From the NCBI RefSeq assembly GCF_918697865.1, contig NZ_CAKKMV010000014.1, positions 1 through 64,000 of the forward strand: 64,000 nt of DNA, written 5' to 3'. Below the pieces are notes generated by a model. The model was given only the letters and a program-made list of their open reading frames with translations, ran no database searches and was not told the DNA's origin. The stretch's first letter is position 1, and the number at the start of each line of letters is the position of its first letter. This stretch comes from Massilia sp. Bi118. Lineage in GTDB: Bacteria; Pseudomonadota; Gammaproteobacteria; Burkholderiales; Burkholderiaceae_D. The translations under genes and the position numbers were made by a program. Of the stretch, positions 42,223 to 51,478 are shown piece after piece.

Positions 42223-43263
42223 ATGCAACATTTCAAGCTGTCTTTCGCAGTGACGGTGGTCTTGCTGGCGCTGGCCGCCTGGTGGGGTTACAGCCACGGC
42301 GGCGCCGGCGGGCTGGTACAGGCCCTGTGGATCGCGGCGGTACTCGGCGTGCTTGAAGTGTCGCTGTCCTTCGACAACGCGGTGGTCAACGCGACCGTGC
42401 TGCGCAACTGGAACGAATTCTGGCGCAAGCTCTTCCTCACGGTGGGCATCCTGGTGGCCGTGTTCGGCATGCGCCTGGTGTTCCCGCTGCTGATCGTGTC
42501 GGTGGCGACCGGGCTCGGCCTGGTCGACGTCTGGCACATGGCCGTGAACACGCCGGACGAGTACGCGCGCCAGCTGACCGCCCAGCACGCCGAGGTGGCG
42601 GCTTTCGGCGGCGCCTTCCTGCTGCTGGTCTTCCTCAACTTCCTCTTCGACGAGGAAAAGGAACTCCACTGGCTGGGCTGGATCGAAGAAAAGGTCGGCG
42701 AGTTGGGCAGCGAAGGCCTGGCGATCCTGCTGACCCTGGTCGCCGTGTTCGGCTGCATGAGCCTGATGCCCGAGCCGCAAAAGCTGCCGGTGCTGATCGC
42801 CGGCGTGGTCGGCGTGATCGTCTACGTGGGCGTGGACTGGATCAGCGGCCTGCTCGAAGAGGAGGAACACGATCCGGCGGTCGGCAAGCTGATCTCGCAG
42901 GGCAGCATCGGCGGCTTCCTCTACCTCGAGATACTGGACGCCTCGTTCAGCTTCGACGGCGTGATCGGCGCCTTCGCCATCACCAACGACGTCGTCATCA
43001 TCATGCTGGGGCTGGCCATCGGCGCGATGTTCGTGCGCTCGCTGACGGTGTTCCTGGTGCACAAGGGCACGCTGGACGAGTTCGTCTATCTCGAGCATGG
43101 CGCCCACTACGCGATCGGCATCCTGGCCCTGATCATGTTCGCCAGCGTCGAATACGAGATCCCGGAATGGTTCACGGGCCTGTCCGGCATCGCCTTCATC
43201 CTGGTGTCGCTGTGGTCCTCGGTGCGCCACAAGCGCCGCGAACAGCTCGAAACCAGCACCTAA
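42223..43263 (+). CDS. DUF475 integral membrane protein (TerC-like)
   Basis: The 346-residue protein has about nine predicted membrane helices and the hallmark acidic-aromatic motifs of TerC/DUF475 proteins. These are VLEVSLSFDNAVVNATVL (about 42-59) and YLEILDASFSFDGVIGAFAITND (about 231-253), two inverted copies with conserved Asp/Asn that probably bind a metal. The family is linked to metal-ion export and tellurium-type stress. AAGGAG precedes the ATG. A TerD-family gene follows 19 bases downstream, so the pair forms a minimal ter-like operon. Confidence 0.88.
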   Translation: MQHFKLSFAVTVVLLALAAWWGYSHGGAGGLVQALWIAAVLGVLEVSLSFDNAVVNATVLRNWNEFWRKLFLTVGILVAVFGMRLVFPLLIVSVATGLGLVDVWHMAVNTPDEYARQLTAQHAEVAAFGGAFLLLVFLNFLFDEEKELHWLGWIEEKVGELGSEGLAILLTLVAVFGCMSLMPEPQKLPVLIAGVVGVIVYVGVDWISGLLEEEEHDPAVGKLISQGSIGGFLYLEILDASFSFDGVIGAFAITNDVVIIMLGLAIGAMFVRSLTVFLVHKGTLDEFVYLEHGAHYAIGILALIMFASVEYEIPEWFTGLSGIAFILVSLWSSVRHKRREQLETST

Positions 43264-43282
43264 TCAAAAAGAAAGGAACATC

Positions 43283-43858
43283 ATGGCGATCAGTCTGCAA
43301 AAAGGCGGCAACGTCAATCTGTCCAAGGAAGACCCGAGCCTGAAAAAGGTCATCATCGGCCTGGGCTGGGACCCACGCGCCAGCGACGGCGCCACCTTCG
43401 ACCTCGACGGCAGCGCCTTCATGCTGCGCGGCGACGGCAAGGTGCGCGGCGATGCCGACTTCATCTTCTACAACAACCTGCAGTCGAGCGACGGCTCGCT
43501 CAAGCACACCGGCGACAACCGCACCGGCCAGGGCGAAGGCGACGACGAGCGCCTGCTGGTCGAACTGTCGCGGGTGCCGGCCGACGTCGAGAAGATTGCC
43601 TTCGCCGTCACCATCCACGAAGCCGACCAGCGCCGCCAGAACTTCGGCCAGGTGGCGCGCGCCTTCATCCGCTGCCTGAATGCGGACGGTGAGCGCGAGA
43701 TCGCGCGCTACGACCTGTCCGAGGACAGCTCGACCGAGACGGCGATGATCTTCGGCGAACTCTACCGCTACGGCAGCGAATGGAAGTTCCGCGCCGTCGG
43801 CCAGGGCTACAACGGCGGCCTGGGTCCGCTGGCGCGCTCATTCGGCGTCAACGTATAG
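43283..43858 (+). CDS. TerD family protein
   Basis: The 191-residue cytoplasmic protein shows the TerD fold, which binds calcium. Diagnostic blocks are ISLQKGGNVNLSKEDPSLKKVIIGLGWD near the N-terminus, DGATFDLDGSAFML (about 35-48, calcium ligands) and HTGDNRTGQGEGDDERLLVELS. IFGELYRYGSEWKFRAVGQGY near the C-terminus completes the pattern. TerD proteins act in envelope, oxidative and tellurite stress and occur beside TerC/DUF475 membrane proteins, as here. Other ter genes are absent. Confidence 0.93.
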   Translation: MAISLQKGGNVNLSKEDPSLKKVIIGLGWDPRASDGATFDLDGSAFMLRGDGKVRGDADFIFYNNLQSSDGSLKHTGDNRTGQGEGDDERLLVELSRVPADVEKIAFAVTIHEADQRRQNFGQVARAFIRCLNADGEREIARYDLSEDSSTETAMIFGELYRYGSEWKFRAVGQGYNGGLGPLARSFGVNV

Positions 43859-43944
43859 TCGGCGAACCGCTGCCGTTCATGAGGTTTTGACAATCCGCGC
43901 GCGCATCGGCAGAATGGGCGCGACTTCACTCACGCCCCTACCCC

Positions 43945-44352
43945 ATGCCTTCGACTATTCCACGCCGCGCCAGTGTCCTGATTGCCTCCGTCATCGTCGC
44001 CGCGATCGTGCTGTTCGCGCTGTACACGGCGCTCGTGCTGCACTGGTCGTATTCCGAGGGCGAACGCGCCGGCTACCTGCAGAAGCTGTCGCGCAAGGGC
44101 TGGCTGTGCAAGACCTGGGAAGGCGAGATCCTGCTGTCGAGCATGCCGGGCGCGATTCCCGAGCGCTTCGCCTTCACTGTCCGTGACGAAGCCGTCGTAA
44201 AGCAGCTGCAGGCCGCCATGGGCCAGCGCGTACAGCTCAGCTACGCCCAGCACATCGGCCTGCCGACCAGCTGCTTTGGCGAGACCAGCTATTTCGTCGA
44301 GAAAGCCGTGGTCGGCGGCAACAACCCGGTCGCGCCGAATCCGGGCACTTGA
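43945..44352 (+). CDS. Single-span membrane protein, unknown function
   Basis: The 135-residue product has one N-terminal membrane helix (about 10-32, VLIASVIVAAIVLFALYTALVL) followed by a small extracytoplasmic domain with two cysteines (GWLCKTWEGEILL and TSCFGETSYFV) and RFAFTVRDEAVVKQLQAAMGQRVQLSY. Similar short proteins are common and conserved in Burkholderiales, but no function is known. It stands between terD and a secreted esterase, with its own short intergenic gaps. Confidence 0.75.
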   Translation: MPSTIPRRASVLIASVIVAAIVLFALYTALVLHWSYSEGERAGYLQKLSRKGWLCKTWEGEILLSSMPGAIPERFAFTVRDEAVVKQLQAAMGQRVQLSYAQHIGLPTSCFGETSYFVEKAVVGGNNPVAPNPGT

Positions 44353-44408
44353 TACGCAAAAAGAATCAATAGCCGGGTTATCGATACTTTTTCATATCAG
44401 GTGATGCC

Positions 44409-45383
44409 ATGAGAGGGCGGGCTGCGGGATTACTGCTGGCGATGTGCGGTGCGATGAGCGCCGCCCAGGCCTCTACCATCGTCGACTACACGCTGCTGCG
44501 TCCCGAAGGCCGGCGCCACTACCTCGTGGTGGAACCGGACCGGCTGGCGCGCAGCAACCGTCCCACCGTGATCCTGCTGCATGGCCATGGCGCCTCGGCC
44601 GCCTTCATGGTCGGCCTCGAATCCTTCGGCTTGTACAAATCCCAGGACTGGATCCGCCTCGCCGAACGCGAGCGCGTGATGCTGATCGCGCCCGACGGCA
44701 TCAAGGGCGCCGACGGCAAGCAGGCCTGGAACGATTGCCGTGCGGACGCCGCCAGCAATGCCACCAGCGACGACGTCGGCTTCCTCGCCGCCCTGATCGA
44801 CACCGCCGTCAGCGAACTGGGCGCCGATCCGGAGCGCATCTACGTGTTCGGCAGCTCGAACGGCGGCGGCATGGTCTACCGGCTGGGCATCGAACTGGGG
44901 CCGAAGCTGGCAGCGATCGGCGTGCAGAGCGCGCTGATGCCGATGCAGAGCCGCTGCAAGGCGCCGGTGTATCCGATCTCCGTGTTCGTCTCGCACGGCA
45001 CCGCCGACGAGATCGCGCCCTATTACGGCGGCAAGGTCGGGCACTGGCTGCTGCGCGACCGCGGCAGCGGCGTCAGCGCCGACGAATCGGTGGCCGTATG
45101 GCGCCGCGCCGCCGGCCTGCCGGAAGCGCCGATGCGCTTCCGCCTGCCGCACCTGCAATCCTCGGACCCGACCTCGGCCACGCGCTATGTCTGGGGCAGC
45201 GACCCGGCCCGTGTGCAGGTCGAGTTCATGCGCATCGACGGCGGCGGCCACACGCACGCCTCCAAGGCCGAGGAACTGCCGTGGATCCTGCGCAAGCTGG
45301 TCGGCAACATGAACCACGACGTCGACACGGCCGAAGAGGCCTGGAACTTCTTCAAGGACAAGCGGACGACGGGCGTGCGCTAA
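44409..45383 (+). CDS. Secreted alpha/beta-hydrolase, PHB-depolymerase/feruloyl-esterase-like
   Basis: The 324-residue protein has a signal peptide (cut near Ser22) and an LpqC-type esterase domain. HGHGASAAFM (oxyanion region), LIAPDGIKGADGKQAWNDC and the nucleophile elbow GSSNG with Ser150 fit the family of extracellular polyhydroxybutyrate depolymerases and feruloyl esterases. HGTADEIAPY and GGGHTHA carry the likely Asp and His. The true substrate is not predictable. AGGTGA lies 6 bases before the ATG. Confidence 0.85.
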   Translation: MRGRAAGLLLAMCGAMSAAQASTIVDYTLLRPEGRRHYLVVEPDRLARSNRPTVILLHGHGASAAFMVGLESFGLYKSQDWIRLAERERVMLIAPDGIKGADGKQAWNDCRADAASNATSDDVGFLAALIDTAVSELGADPERIYVFGSSNGGGMVYRLGIELGPKLAAIGVQSALMPMQSRCKAPVYPISVFVSHGTADEIAPYYGGKVGHWLLRDRGSGVSADESVAVWRRAAGLPEAPMRFRLPHLQSSDPTSATRYVWGSDPARVQVEFMRIDGGGHTHASKAEELPWILRKLVGNMNHDVDTAEEAWNFFKDKRTTGVR

Positions 45384-45392
45384 GTCGTTTGC

Positions 45393-45857
45393 TTACGCCA
45401 GCGGCAAGCGCAATTCGCAGGCGAAGCTGCCGTCGGCCTCGGCGCGCCAGTTGCGGGGATAGTATTCGGTGCAGGGCCGCGTGAAGTCGGCGGACTGGCC
45501 GCTGGCCGGCAGCCATGCCTGCAGCAGCCATTGCCAGGCCCCCGGCACTTCCCAGGCCTGGCCCGAGAAAGCGGCCACCGCATGGACGCCGCCCGGCAGC
45601 AGGGTCACGAAGACGCCGGCCGGCGCCCTGAAATCCGCACCCACCTCGACGCCCGCATCGTAGCGGCAGTCCTGCGCCAGCGTGACGGACGGGTCGTCGT
45701 GGCCGATGCCATAGGTGGCTTCGCCCAACAGGCCCTGTTCCCGCAGCCAGGGGCGGAAAGTCTCCATCCAGAAGCGGCCGATCTCCGGTCCGTAGGGCCC
45801 GGTCTTGCGCATGGTGGCGATGCGCACCGGCGGCAGCGTGACGATGGCGACCTTCAT
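45393..45857 (-). CDS. GyrI-like small-molecule-binding domain protein
   Basis: The 154-residue cytoplasmic protein matches the GyrI/AraC-effector-binding fold: VRIATMRKTGPYGPEIGRFW, then GIGHDDPSVTLAQDCRYDAGVEV, and a C-terminal EYYPRNWRAEADGSFACELRLPL. Stand-alone GyrI-like proteins bind hydrophobic compounds; some hydrolyse them or inhibit gyrase. There is no DNA-binding domain here. GAGGAG precedes the ATG. It converges on the esterase gene with a 9-base gap. Confidence 0.85.
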   Translation of the reverse strand: MKVAIVTLPPVRIATMRKTGPYGPEIGRFWMETFRPWLREQGLLGEATYGIGHDDPSVTLAQDCRYDAGVEVGADFRAPAGVFVTLLPGGVHAVAAFSGQAWEVPGAWQWLLQAWLPASGQSADFTRPCTEYYPRNWRAEADGSFACELRLPLA

Positions 45858-45939
45858 TTCCGACTGCTCCTCATGAATGCGATGAACGCATTCTAGGCGC
45901 GCCGCGCGGGCGCCCCAACTGGAAGATCCTACAGGGTGC

Positions 45940-48291
45940 TCAGCTTTCGCCGCGCTGCCTGGCCACCGCTTCGGCCAGCCGCGCCGCCGCCTGCTGCGCC
46001 GAAGGCAGCTGCGAGAAGCGTCCCAGTACTTCGCGCGCCAGGTCGGCCGATTCGGCGCGCTGCTTGGCCTCGGCCTGCAGGGCGTCGACCTGTTCGCGCA
46101 GCGCGCCCAGTTCCGCCACCTGCTCTTCCTGGCGGCCGGCTTCCAGTTCCACCAGGCGGCGCTTGGCTTCCATCATTTCCTGGGTGGCCTGCAAGGACTT
46201 GCGTTGCATGTCGGCGGCCTGCTGGGCGTGTTCCAGCAGCGCGCGCTGGGCTTCGCGCTTGTCGACGGCCGTCTGGGCCGCGGCCTGCTCGGCCAGTTCG
46301 CGCATCTTCGCCAGCTCGGCGCGTTCTTCCTCGGCCTTGGCACGCGCTTCGGCGGCGGCGACGGCCGCGTGCTCGGAGGCGATGCGCGCCGCGGCGGCCT
46401 CGCTGGCGCGGGCATCGAGCGCGGCCTGCTGGCGCTGGGCCGACAGCTTCTGCTCGAGCAGAAGCAGGGCTTCGCGGGCGGCGTCGGCGCCCGCCTGCTC
46501 GGCCGCCAGCAATTCTTCGGCCAGCGCCTGCCGGCGGGCTTCGTGTTCGGCGCGTTCCGCCTGCGCGCGCGCCAGTGCGGCGGCTTGCGCGGCGGCGGCT
46601 TCGGCGCGCTGGGCGGCATCAAGAGCCTCGTGCTGCTGCGCGGCGGCGATCGCCTGCTCATGCTCGACCTGGCGCGCCGCATCCATGACGGCCTGGCGCT
46701 GGGCCTCGACCGCCGCCTGCTGCGCGGCCAGGCTGCGCTGTTCGTGTCCGGCCTGGGCGCGCAGCAGCGCTTCCTGTTCCTGCTCGGCGGCGATCCTGGC
46801 CTCGGCGGCGGCGGCCAGTGCGCGCTCGGCCTCCTGGCGCTGCTCCAGCGCGGCAAGCGCTTCGCGCTCCACGTGCATGCGCTCGCGCTCGGCGGCGGCC
46901 AGCGCTTCGGCTTCCTGGGCACGGCGCTCGGCCAGACGCGCGGCTTCGCGCTGCAGTTCCGCCTGTTCTGCCTCATGGGCGAGGCGCGCCTGCTCGGCGG
47001 CGTTCTCGGCGGCTTTCGCCTGGGCCGCGGCGGCCGACTGGGCCGCGCGTTCTTCGGCCAATACCCGTTCGCGCTGCTGCTGCTCGGCTTCCAGTGCCGC
47101 CGCTTCCGCCGCCTGGCGGTCGGCATTCAGGCGCAGGCGCGCCTGCTCGGCGGCGAGGCGCTCCGCGTCCAGGCGGGCCTGGGCCTGGGCGGCTTCCTCT
47201 TCCTCGGCCTGGGCGCGGGCCAGCGCCACTTCGCGCAGCTTGCGGTCGGCTTCGATGCGGGCTTCGGTGGCGGCCAGGATCCGGGCTTCGGCTTCACGCC
47301 GCGCCTCGAGCGCGTCCGCGGCCCGCGCTTCCCCGCGCTCGCGGTGGACGGCGGCGTCGCGCAATTCCTTCTCGGTCTGCAGGCGCATGCGCAGCGATTG
47401 CGCGGCGGTGCGTTCGTACTCGGCCTGGGCCAGGGCGATCGCTTCGCGTTCCTGCTCGATGTGGGCCAGCGCCCGCGCCTCTTCCAGTGCCCTGGCTTCG
47501 GCGGCGGCACGCGCAAAGCTGGAGGCCAGCGCGACCTGGTCGGCGCGCTCGCGCTGCAGCGCCAGTTCGAGCGCCTCGGCTTCGGCTTCGGCCAGCTTTT
47601 CGGCGGTCAGTCGCGCGGCCTTCTCGGCGCGCTCGCGTTCGCGGGCCAGGATCGCAACTCTTGCGTCGGCGCTGGCGCTGTGGCTGACTTCCTCGCGCGC
47701 CGCGTGCACGGCGGCGACCCGCTCGGCTGCCTGCAGGCGCGCCTGCTCGGAGTGCTGCGCCAGCTCATCGGCCTGGCGTGCGGCGTGTTCCGCCAGTTGG
47801 GCATCGGCTCTGGCCTGCTCTTCGGCACGGCGGCGCGCCTCTTCCTGGGCGCGCGCGCGCGACTCGGCGGCCAGGCGGATGTGGGTGTCGGCTTCCACGC
47901 GTGCGCGCAGCTCGGCGGTTTCCTGGCGCATCGCTTCCAGGCGCTCGGCCGCGGCCCTGGCGGCGGCGCGCAGGGTATCGATGCGGTCGCGGTTGGCCTC
48001 GATCGCCTCCTCCGACGCCTGGGCATTCGCCAGCGCGGCGGCCGCGGCTTCGGCGTCGATCGCCGCGCGTTCCTCGGCCAGGCTGCGGGCGCGCGCCTCG
48101 GCATGGGCCCGGTTCTCGGCCGCCACCGCCGCCTTGGCCTCGGCCTCGACCCGGGCGATGCCTTCCTTGATTGCACGCTGCTCGAGGTGCTCGCGCTGCG
48201 GCTCCACGCCCGGCGCCGCGTGCTCGTGGGAGGCGGGCATCAGGTCGATGGTGAAATCGGCGTCGTCGTTGTGGTCGGGATGGTCGGTCAT
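45940..48291 (-). CDS. 783-residue alanine/glutamate-rich coiled-coil protein
   Basis: Apart from about 25 acidic residues at the N-terminus (MTDHPDHNDDADFTIDLMP) the protein is almost entirely Ala, Glu, Arg, Gln and Leu in heptad-like order, without proline or glycine breaks for long stretches. It is predicted to be a very long coiled coil or single alpha-helix. No signal peptide, membrane segment or enzymatic motif is visible. The C-terminal part (about 690-783) has more typical leucine heptads (ELGALREQVDALQAEAKQRA). Function unknown: a cytoskeletal, scaffolding or spacer role is only inferred from shape. Long open frames on the opposite strand are artefacts of this codon use. Confidence 0.85.
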   Translation of the reverse strand: MTDHPDHNDDADFTIDLMPASHEHAAPGVEPQREHLEQRAIKEGIARVEAEAKAAVAAENRAHAEARARSLAEERAAIDAEAAAAALANAQASEEAIEANRDRIDTLRAAARAAAERLEAMRQETAELRARVEADTHIRLAAESRARAQEEARRRAEEQARADAQLAEHAARQADELAQHSEQARLQAAERVAAVHAAREEVSHSASADARVAILARERERAEKAARLTAEKLAEAEAEALELALQRERADQVALASSFARAAAEARALEEARALAHIEQEREAIALAQAEYERTAAQSLRMRLQTEKELRDAAVHRERGEARAADALEARREAEARILAATEARIEADRKLREVALARAQAEEEEAAQAQARLDAERLAAEQARLRLNADRQAAEAAALEAEQQQRERVLAEERAAQSAAAAQAKAAENAAEQARLAHEAEQAELQREAARLAERRAQEAEALAAAERERMHVEREALAALEQRQEAERALAAAAEARIAAEQEQEALLRAQAGHEQRSLAAQQAAVEAQRQAVMDAARQVEHEQAIAAAQQHEALDAAQRAEAAAAQAAALARAQAERAEHEARRQALAEELLAAEQAGADAAREALLLLEQKLSAQRQQAALDARASEAAAARIASEHAAVAAAEARAKAEEERAELAKMRELAEQAAAQTAVDKREAQRALLEHAQQAADMQRKSLQATQEMMEAKRRLVELEAGRQEEQVAELGALREQVDALQAEAKQRAESADLAREVLGRFSQLPSAQQAAARLAEAVARQRGES

Positions 48292-48390
48292 GGCTTTTCG
48301 AGGGCGGACTAGGGCTTAGCGTGATTATGCGTCACAGCTGAAAAACCTGTCACGCCGAACACAGCGGCGATTGCCTGCCAATTCAGGAGA

Positions 48391-49383
48391 TCAAACCGGC
48401 CACAGGGGCGGCTCATCCATTAAGGCCACTTGTTCCCTGAGCTCCAGGATACGGTCCTGCCAGTAACGCTGGGTATTGAACCAGGGGAATGCCGCCGGAA
48501 AAGCCGGGTCGTCCCAGCGCATCGCCAGCCAGGCCGAATAGTGGATCAGGCGCAGCGTCCTTAATGCTTCGACCAGATGGAGCTGGCGCGGGTCGAATTC
48601 GCAGAAGTCCTCGTATCCGGCCAGCACGTCGCCCATCTGGCGCACCATTTCCTGGCGCTCGCCCGAGAGCAGCATCCACAGGTCCTGCACGGCCGGGCCC
48701 ATGCGGCTGTCGTCGAAGTCGACGAAGTGCGGGCCGTCGCCAGTCCACAGCACGTTGCCCGCGTGGCAATCGCCGTGCAGGCGCAGCAGCGGCACATCGC
48801 CGGCGCGGTCGAAACAGCGGGCGACGCCATCCAGCGCCTGGTCGAGCACGCTGGCATAGGCGGTCAGCAGTTCGTGCGGGATGAACCCGTGGCCCAGCAG
48901 CCAGGCGCGCGGCGCGCGGCCGAAGGTATCGAGGTTCAGCGCAGGACGCTGTTCGAAAGCCTGCAAAGCGCCGACCGCGTGGATGCGGCCTATGAAGCGC
49001 CCGGTCCACTCCAGCACTTTCGGGTCGGACAGCTCGGGCGCGCGCCCGCCGCGGCTGGGGAAGACAGCAAAGCGAAAGCCGCCGAATGCGTGCAGCGTGC
49101 GCCCGTCCAGCACCTCGGCCGGCACCACCGGCACCTCGGCCCGCGCCAGCTCTTCGGTAAAGGCGTGTTCCTCGAGGATGGCGGCGTCGCTCCAGCGCGC
49201 GGGGCGGTAGAACTTGACCACCACCGGCTGGCCCTCTTCGCGGCCGACCCGGTAGACCCGGTTTTCGTAGCTGTTCAGGGCCAGCAGGCGGCCGTCGCCG
49301 CGCAGGCCCACGCTGTCGACCGCGTCCAGCACCATCAGCGGATCGAGACGTGAAAAAGGATGTGTTGCCGTTTGATCTTCCAT
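48391..49383 (-). CDS. srkA: Stress response kinase SrkA (YihE)
   Basis: SrkA is a Ser/Thr kinase of the aminoglycoside-phosphotransferase fold that protects bacteria against stress-induced death and toxin effects. The 330-residue protein contains the N-terminal lobe with NSYENRVYRVG and VVVKFYRP, the catalytic loop HGDCHAGN (203-210) and the metal-binding VDFDDS (221-226). Length and motifs match E. coli SrkA. It has its own unit, separated from the coiled-coil gene by about 100 bases. Confidence 0.94.
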   Translation of the reverse strand: MEDQTATHPFSRLDPLMVLDAVDSVGLRGDGRLLALNSYENRVYRVGREEGQPVVVKFYRPARWSDAAILEEHAFTEELARAEVPVVPAEVLDGRTLHAFGGFRFAVFPSRGGRAPELSDPKVLEWTGRFIGRIHAVGALQAFEQRPALNLDTFGRAPRAWLLGHGFIPHELLTAYASVLDQALDGVARCFDRAGDVPLLRLHGDCHAGNVLWTGDGPHFVDFDDSRMGPAVQDLWMLLSGERQEMVRQMGDVLAGYEDFCEFDPRQLHLVEALRTLRLIHYSAWLAMRWDDPAFPAAFPWFNTQRYWQDRILELREQVALMDEPPLWPV

Positions 49384-49606
49384 GCCGCCATTGTAAGGCC
49401 GGCGGCAGGCGGGCGCACCCTCCGTCCAACTTTGCTGAATTTATGCATGAGCCTGTTTCAAAAGGCCATATTTTTTCGCTACGGAATCGATATGAAAATG
49501 AATTTGCCGATTTTGACAAGGATTATGGTCGCAATGTGCGTGGACGTACCGAGAAATCGCCTGGCGCCGGGTGTCATTGAGGCCTCAACTTATACGGAGA
49601 AAAACA

Positions 49607-50647
49607 ATGACCAGGACCACCCTCACCCTGACCGCGCTCGCCGCCGCCCTCGCCTGCAACGCCGCCATGGCCCAGGACGCCGCCCAGCCGCCCAAGGCCG
49701 AAGCCCACATGCAGAAGGTGCTGGACGCCCTCGAATCGCTGAACGGCAAGCCGATCGAGACCCTGAGCCCCGAAGAAGCGCGCAAGCAGCCGACGCCGGC
49801 CGACGCGGTCAGGAAGGTGCTGGCGGACGAGAAGAAGAGCACGGCGCCGGAACCGGGCGTGACGGTCAAGGACATGACGGTGCCGGTCGAGGGCGGCAGC
49901 GTGCCGGTCCACATCTTCACGCCCGAGGGCAAGGGCCCCTTCCCGGTGATGGTCTACTACCACGGCGGCGGCTTCGTCATCGCCGACACCAAGGTCTACG
50001 AGGCCTCGCCCCGCGCGCTGGCGAAAATGGCCAAGGCGATCATGGTCTCGGTCGACTACCGCCGCGCGCCGGAGCACAAGTTCCCGACCGCGCCGAACGA
50101 CGCCTACGCGGCCTACATCTGGACCACTCGGCATGCGAAGGAATTCAACGGCGACCCGGCGCGCGTGGCGGTCGGCGGCGAATCGGCGGGCGGCAACCTG
50201 GCCACCGTGGTGTCGATGATGGCGCGCGATAAAAAGGCGCAGATGCCGGTGCACCAGCTGCTGGTCTATCCGGTGGTCGACAACGACATGAACAACGCCT
50301 CCTACCAGCGCAACGCGAATGCCAAGCCGCTCAACAAGGCGATGATGGCCTGGTTCTTCAAGCACTACGGCGGCGATCCTTCGAGCCCGTATGCGCTGCC
50401 GATGAAGGCGTCTTCCCTGAAAGGCCTGCCGCCGGCCACCATCGTCGCCGCCGAGATCGACCCGCTGCTCAGCGAAGGCAAGGCCTATGCCGACAAGCTC
50501 AAGAAGGACGGCGTGAAAGTCGACTACAAGGAATACAGCGGCGTGACCCATGAATTCTTCGGCATGGGCGCGGTGGTGCCGAAGGCCAAGGATGCCGAGC
50601 AGTATGCGGCCGACGCCCTGAAGAAGGCCTTCGACGCCGGGCATTGA
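49607..50647 (+). CDS. Secreted alpha/beta hydrolase of the hormone-sensitive-lipase family
   Basis: The 346-residue product has a signal peptide (MTRTTLTLTALAAALACNAAMA, cut before Gln23). The HSL-type esterase domain has the oxyanion motif HGGGF (YYHGGGFV) and the nucleophile elbow GESAG with Ser193. AEIDPLLSEG carries the likely Asp, and VTHEFFG the likely His. PVHIFTPEGKGPFPVMVYYHGG is the family's typical approach. Such enzymes hydrolyse short-chain esters. CGGAGA precedes the ATG at 49607. A good terminator follows at about 50686. Confidence 0.88.
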   Translation: MTRTTLTLTALAAALACNAAMAQDAAQPPKAEAHMQKVLDALESLNGKPIETLSPEEARKQPTPADAVRKVLADEKKSTAPEPGVTVKDMTVPVEGGSVPVHIFTPEGKGPFPVMVYYHGGGFVIADTKVYEASPRALAKMAKAIMVSVDYRRAPEHKFPTAPNDAYAAYIWTTRHAKEFNGDPARVAVGGESAGGNLATVVSMMARDKKAQMPVHQLLVYPVVDNDMNNASYQRNANAKPLNKAMMAWFFKHYGGDPSSPYALPMKASSLKGLPPATIVAAEIDPLLSEGKAYADKLKKDGVKVDYKEYSGVTHEFFGMGAVVPKAKDAEQYAADALKKAFDAGH

Positions 50648-50685
50648 TAGAAAAGCACGCAGCGACACTCACAGGTTTTCCGTTT

Positions 50686-50725
50686 GCGCGCAGATGGCCC
50701 TGACCGGCCGCCTGCGCGCTTTTTT
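50686..50725 (+). terminator. Intrinsic terminator after the HSL-family esterase
   Basis: GCGCGCAG (50686-50693) pairs with CTGCGCGC (50712-50719), with a further GGCC/GGCC pairing inside, and is followed by six Ts (50720-50725). Confidence 0.88.
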
Positions 50726-50788
50726 ATGCCGGATCGGGGGCGCAGGCGTTACACTGGCGCCTTCAATGAACGGAACACCTGAACCACC

Positions 50789-51478
50789 ATGCAACTCGAA
50801 CAGCCCCTCAGCGACAAAGAATTCGACGATCTCGACAACTTCCTGCTGTCCGAACGCAGCCCGGAAGGCGCGATGACGATGGATACCCTGCACGGCTACC
50901 TGACTGCGATCGCGATCGGCCCGGAATCCATCATGCCGGCCGAGTGGCTGCCGCGCGTCTGGGGCGAAGAAGGCGCCGCGCCCAAGTGGAAAAACCCGAA
51001 GGAAGAGCAGCGCATCGTCAACCTGATCATGCGCTTCATGAACGAAGTGCTGATCACCTTCGAGGTCGCGCCCAAGGAATTCGAGCCGCTCTACGTCGAG
51101 CATGAAGTCGACGGCGAGAGCCTGATCGACGCCGAAGCCTGGTGCTGGGGCTTCTGGGAAGGCATGGACCTGCGTCCCGGCTCCTGGGACGAAATCTGGG
51201 ACTCCGAAGCCGGCGCCATGATGCGCCCGATCTACCTGCTGGGCGCCGACGAGATCGAGGAAAGCGAGCTGCCTGAAGTCGAGGACCCGCGCCTGGCCCA
51301 CAAGCTGGCGCTGGACATCGAAGCCAATCTGCCCGCCATCCACCGTTTCTGGCTGCCGCGCCGCAAGGCCGCGGTCGAAACCGTGCGCCACGAGCAGCCG
51401 AAGGTCGGCCGCAACGACGACTGCCCCTGCGGCAGCGGCAAGAAGTTCAAGAAGTGCTGCGGCGCCGAGCAGGCCTGA
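50789..51478 (+). CDS. yecA: UPF0149/YecA-like protein with SEC-C zinc motif
   Basis: The 229-residue protein has the UPF0149 (YgfB/YecA) helical domain. Marker segments are DLDNFLLSERSPEGAMTMDTLHGYLTAIAIGP and a WCWGFWEGM segment. It ends with the SEC-C zinc-binding motif GRNDDCPCGSGKKFKKCC, as in SecA tails. SEC-C proteins often contact ribosomes or SecB; the exact role of YecA is not settled. The last 32 bases overlap the convergent cupredoxin gene. Confidence 0.9.
   Translation: MQLEQPLSDKEFDDLDNFLLSERSPEGAMTMDTLHGYLTAIAIGPESIMPAEWLPRVWGEEGAAPKWKNPKEEQRIVNLIMRFMNEVLITFEVAPKEFEPLYVEHEVDGESLIDAEAWCWGFWEGMDLRPGSWDEIWDSEAGAMMRPIYLLGADEIEESELPEVEDPRLAHKLALDIEANLPAIHRFWLPRRKAAVETVRHEQPKVGRNDDCPCGSGKKFKKCCGAEQA

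Noticed and set aside
46064..48319. Very long open frames (751 and 702 codons) on the plus strand opposite the coiled-coil gene
   Set aside because: They are Ser/Cys/Ala-rich or Gly/Leu/Phe-rich translations forced by the GCG/GAG codon use of the real minus-strand gene, with no domain and no ribosome binding site.
49384..49606. Small ORF starting at 49492 before the HSL-family esterase
   Set aside because: It runs out of frame into the esterase coding region as nonsense; there is no conserved motif, so the stretch is treated as promoter region.
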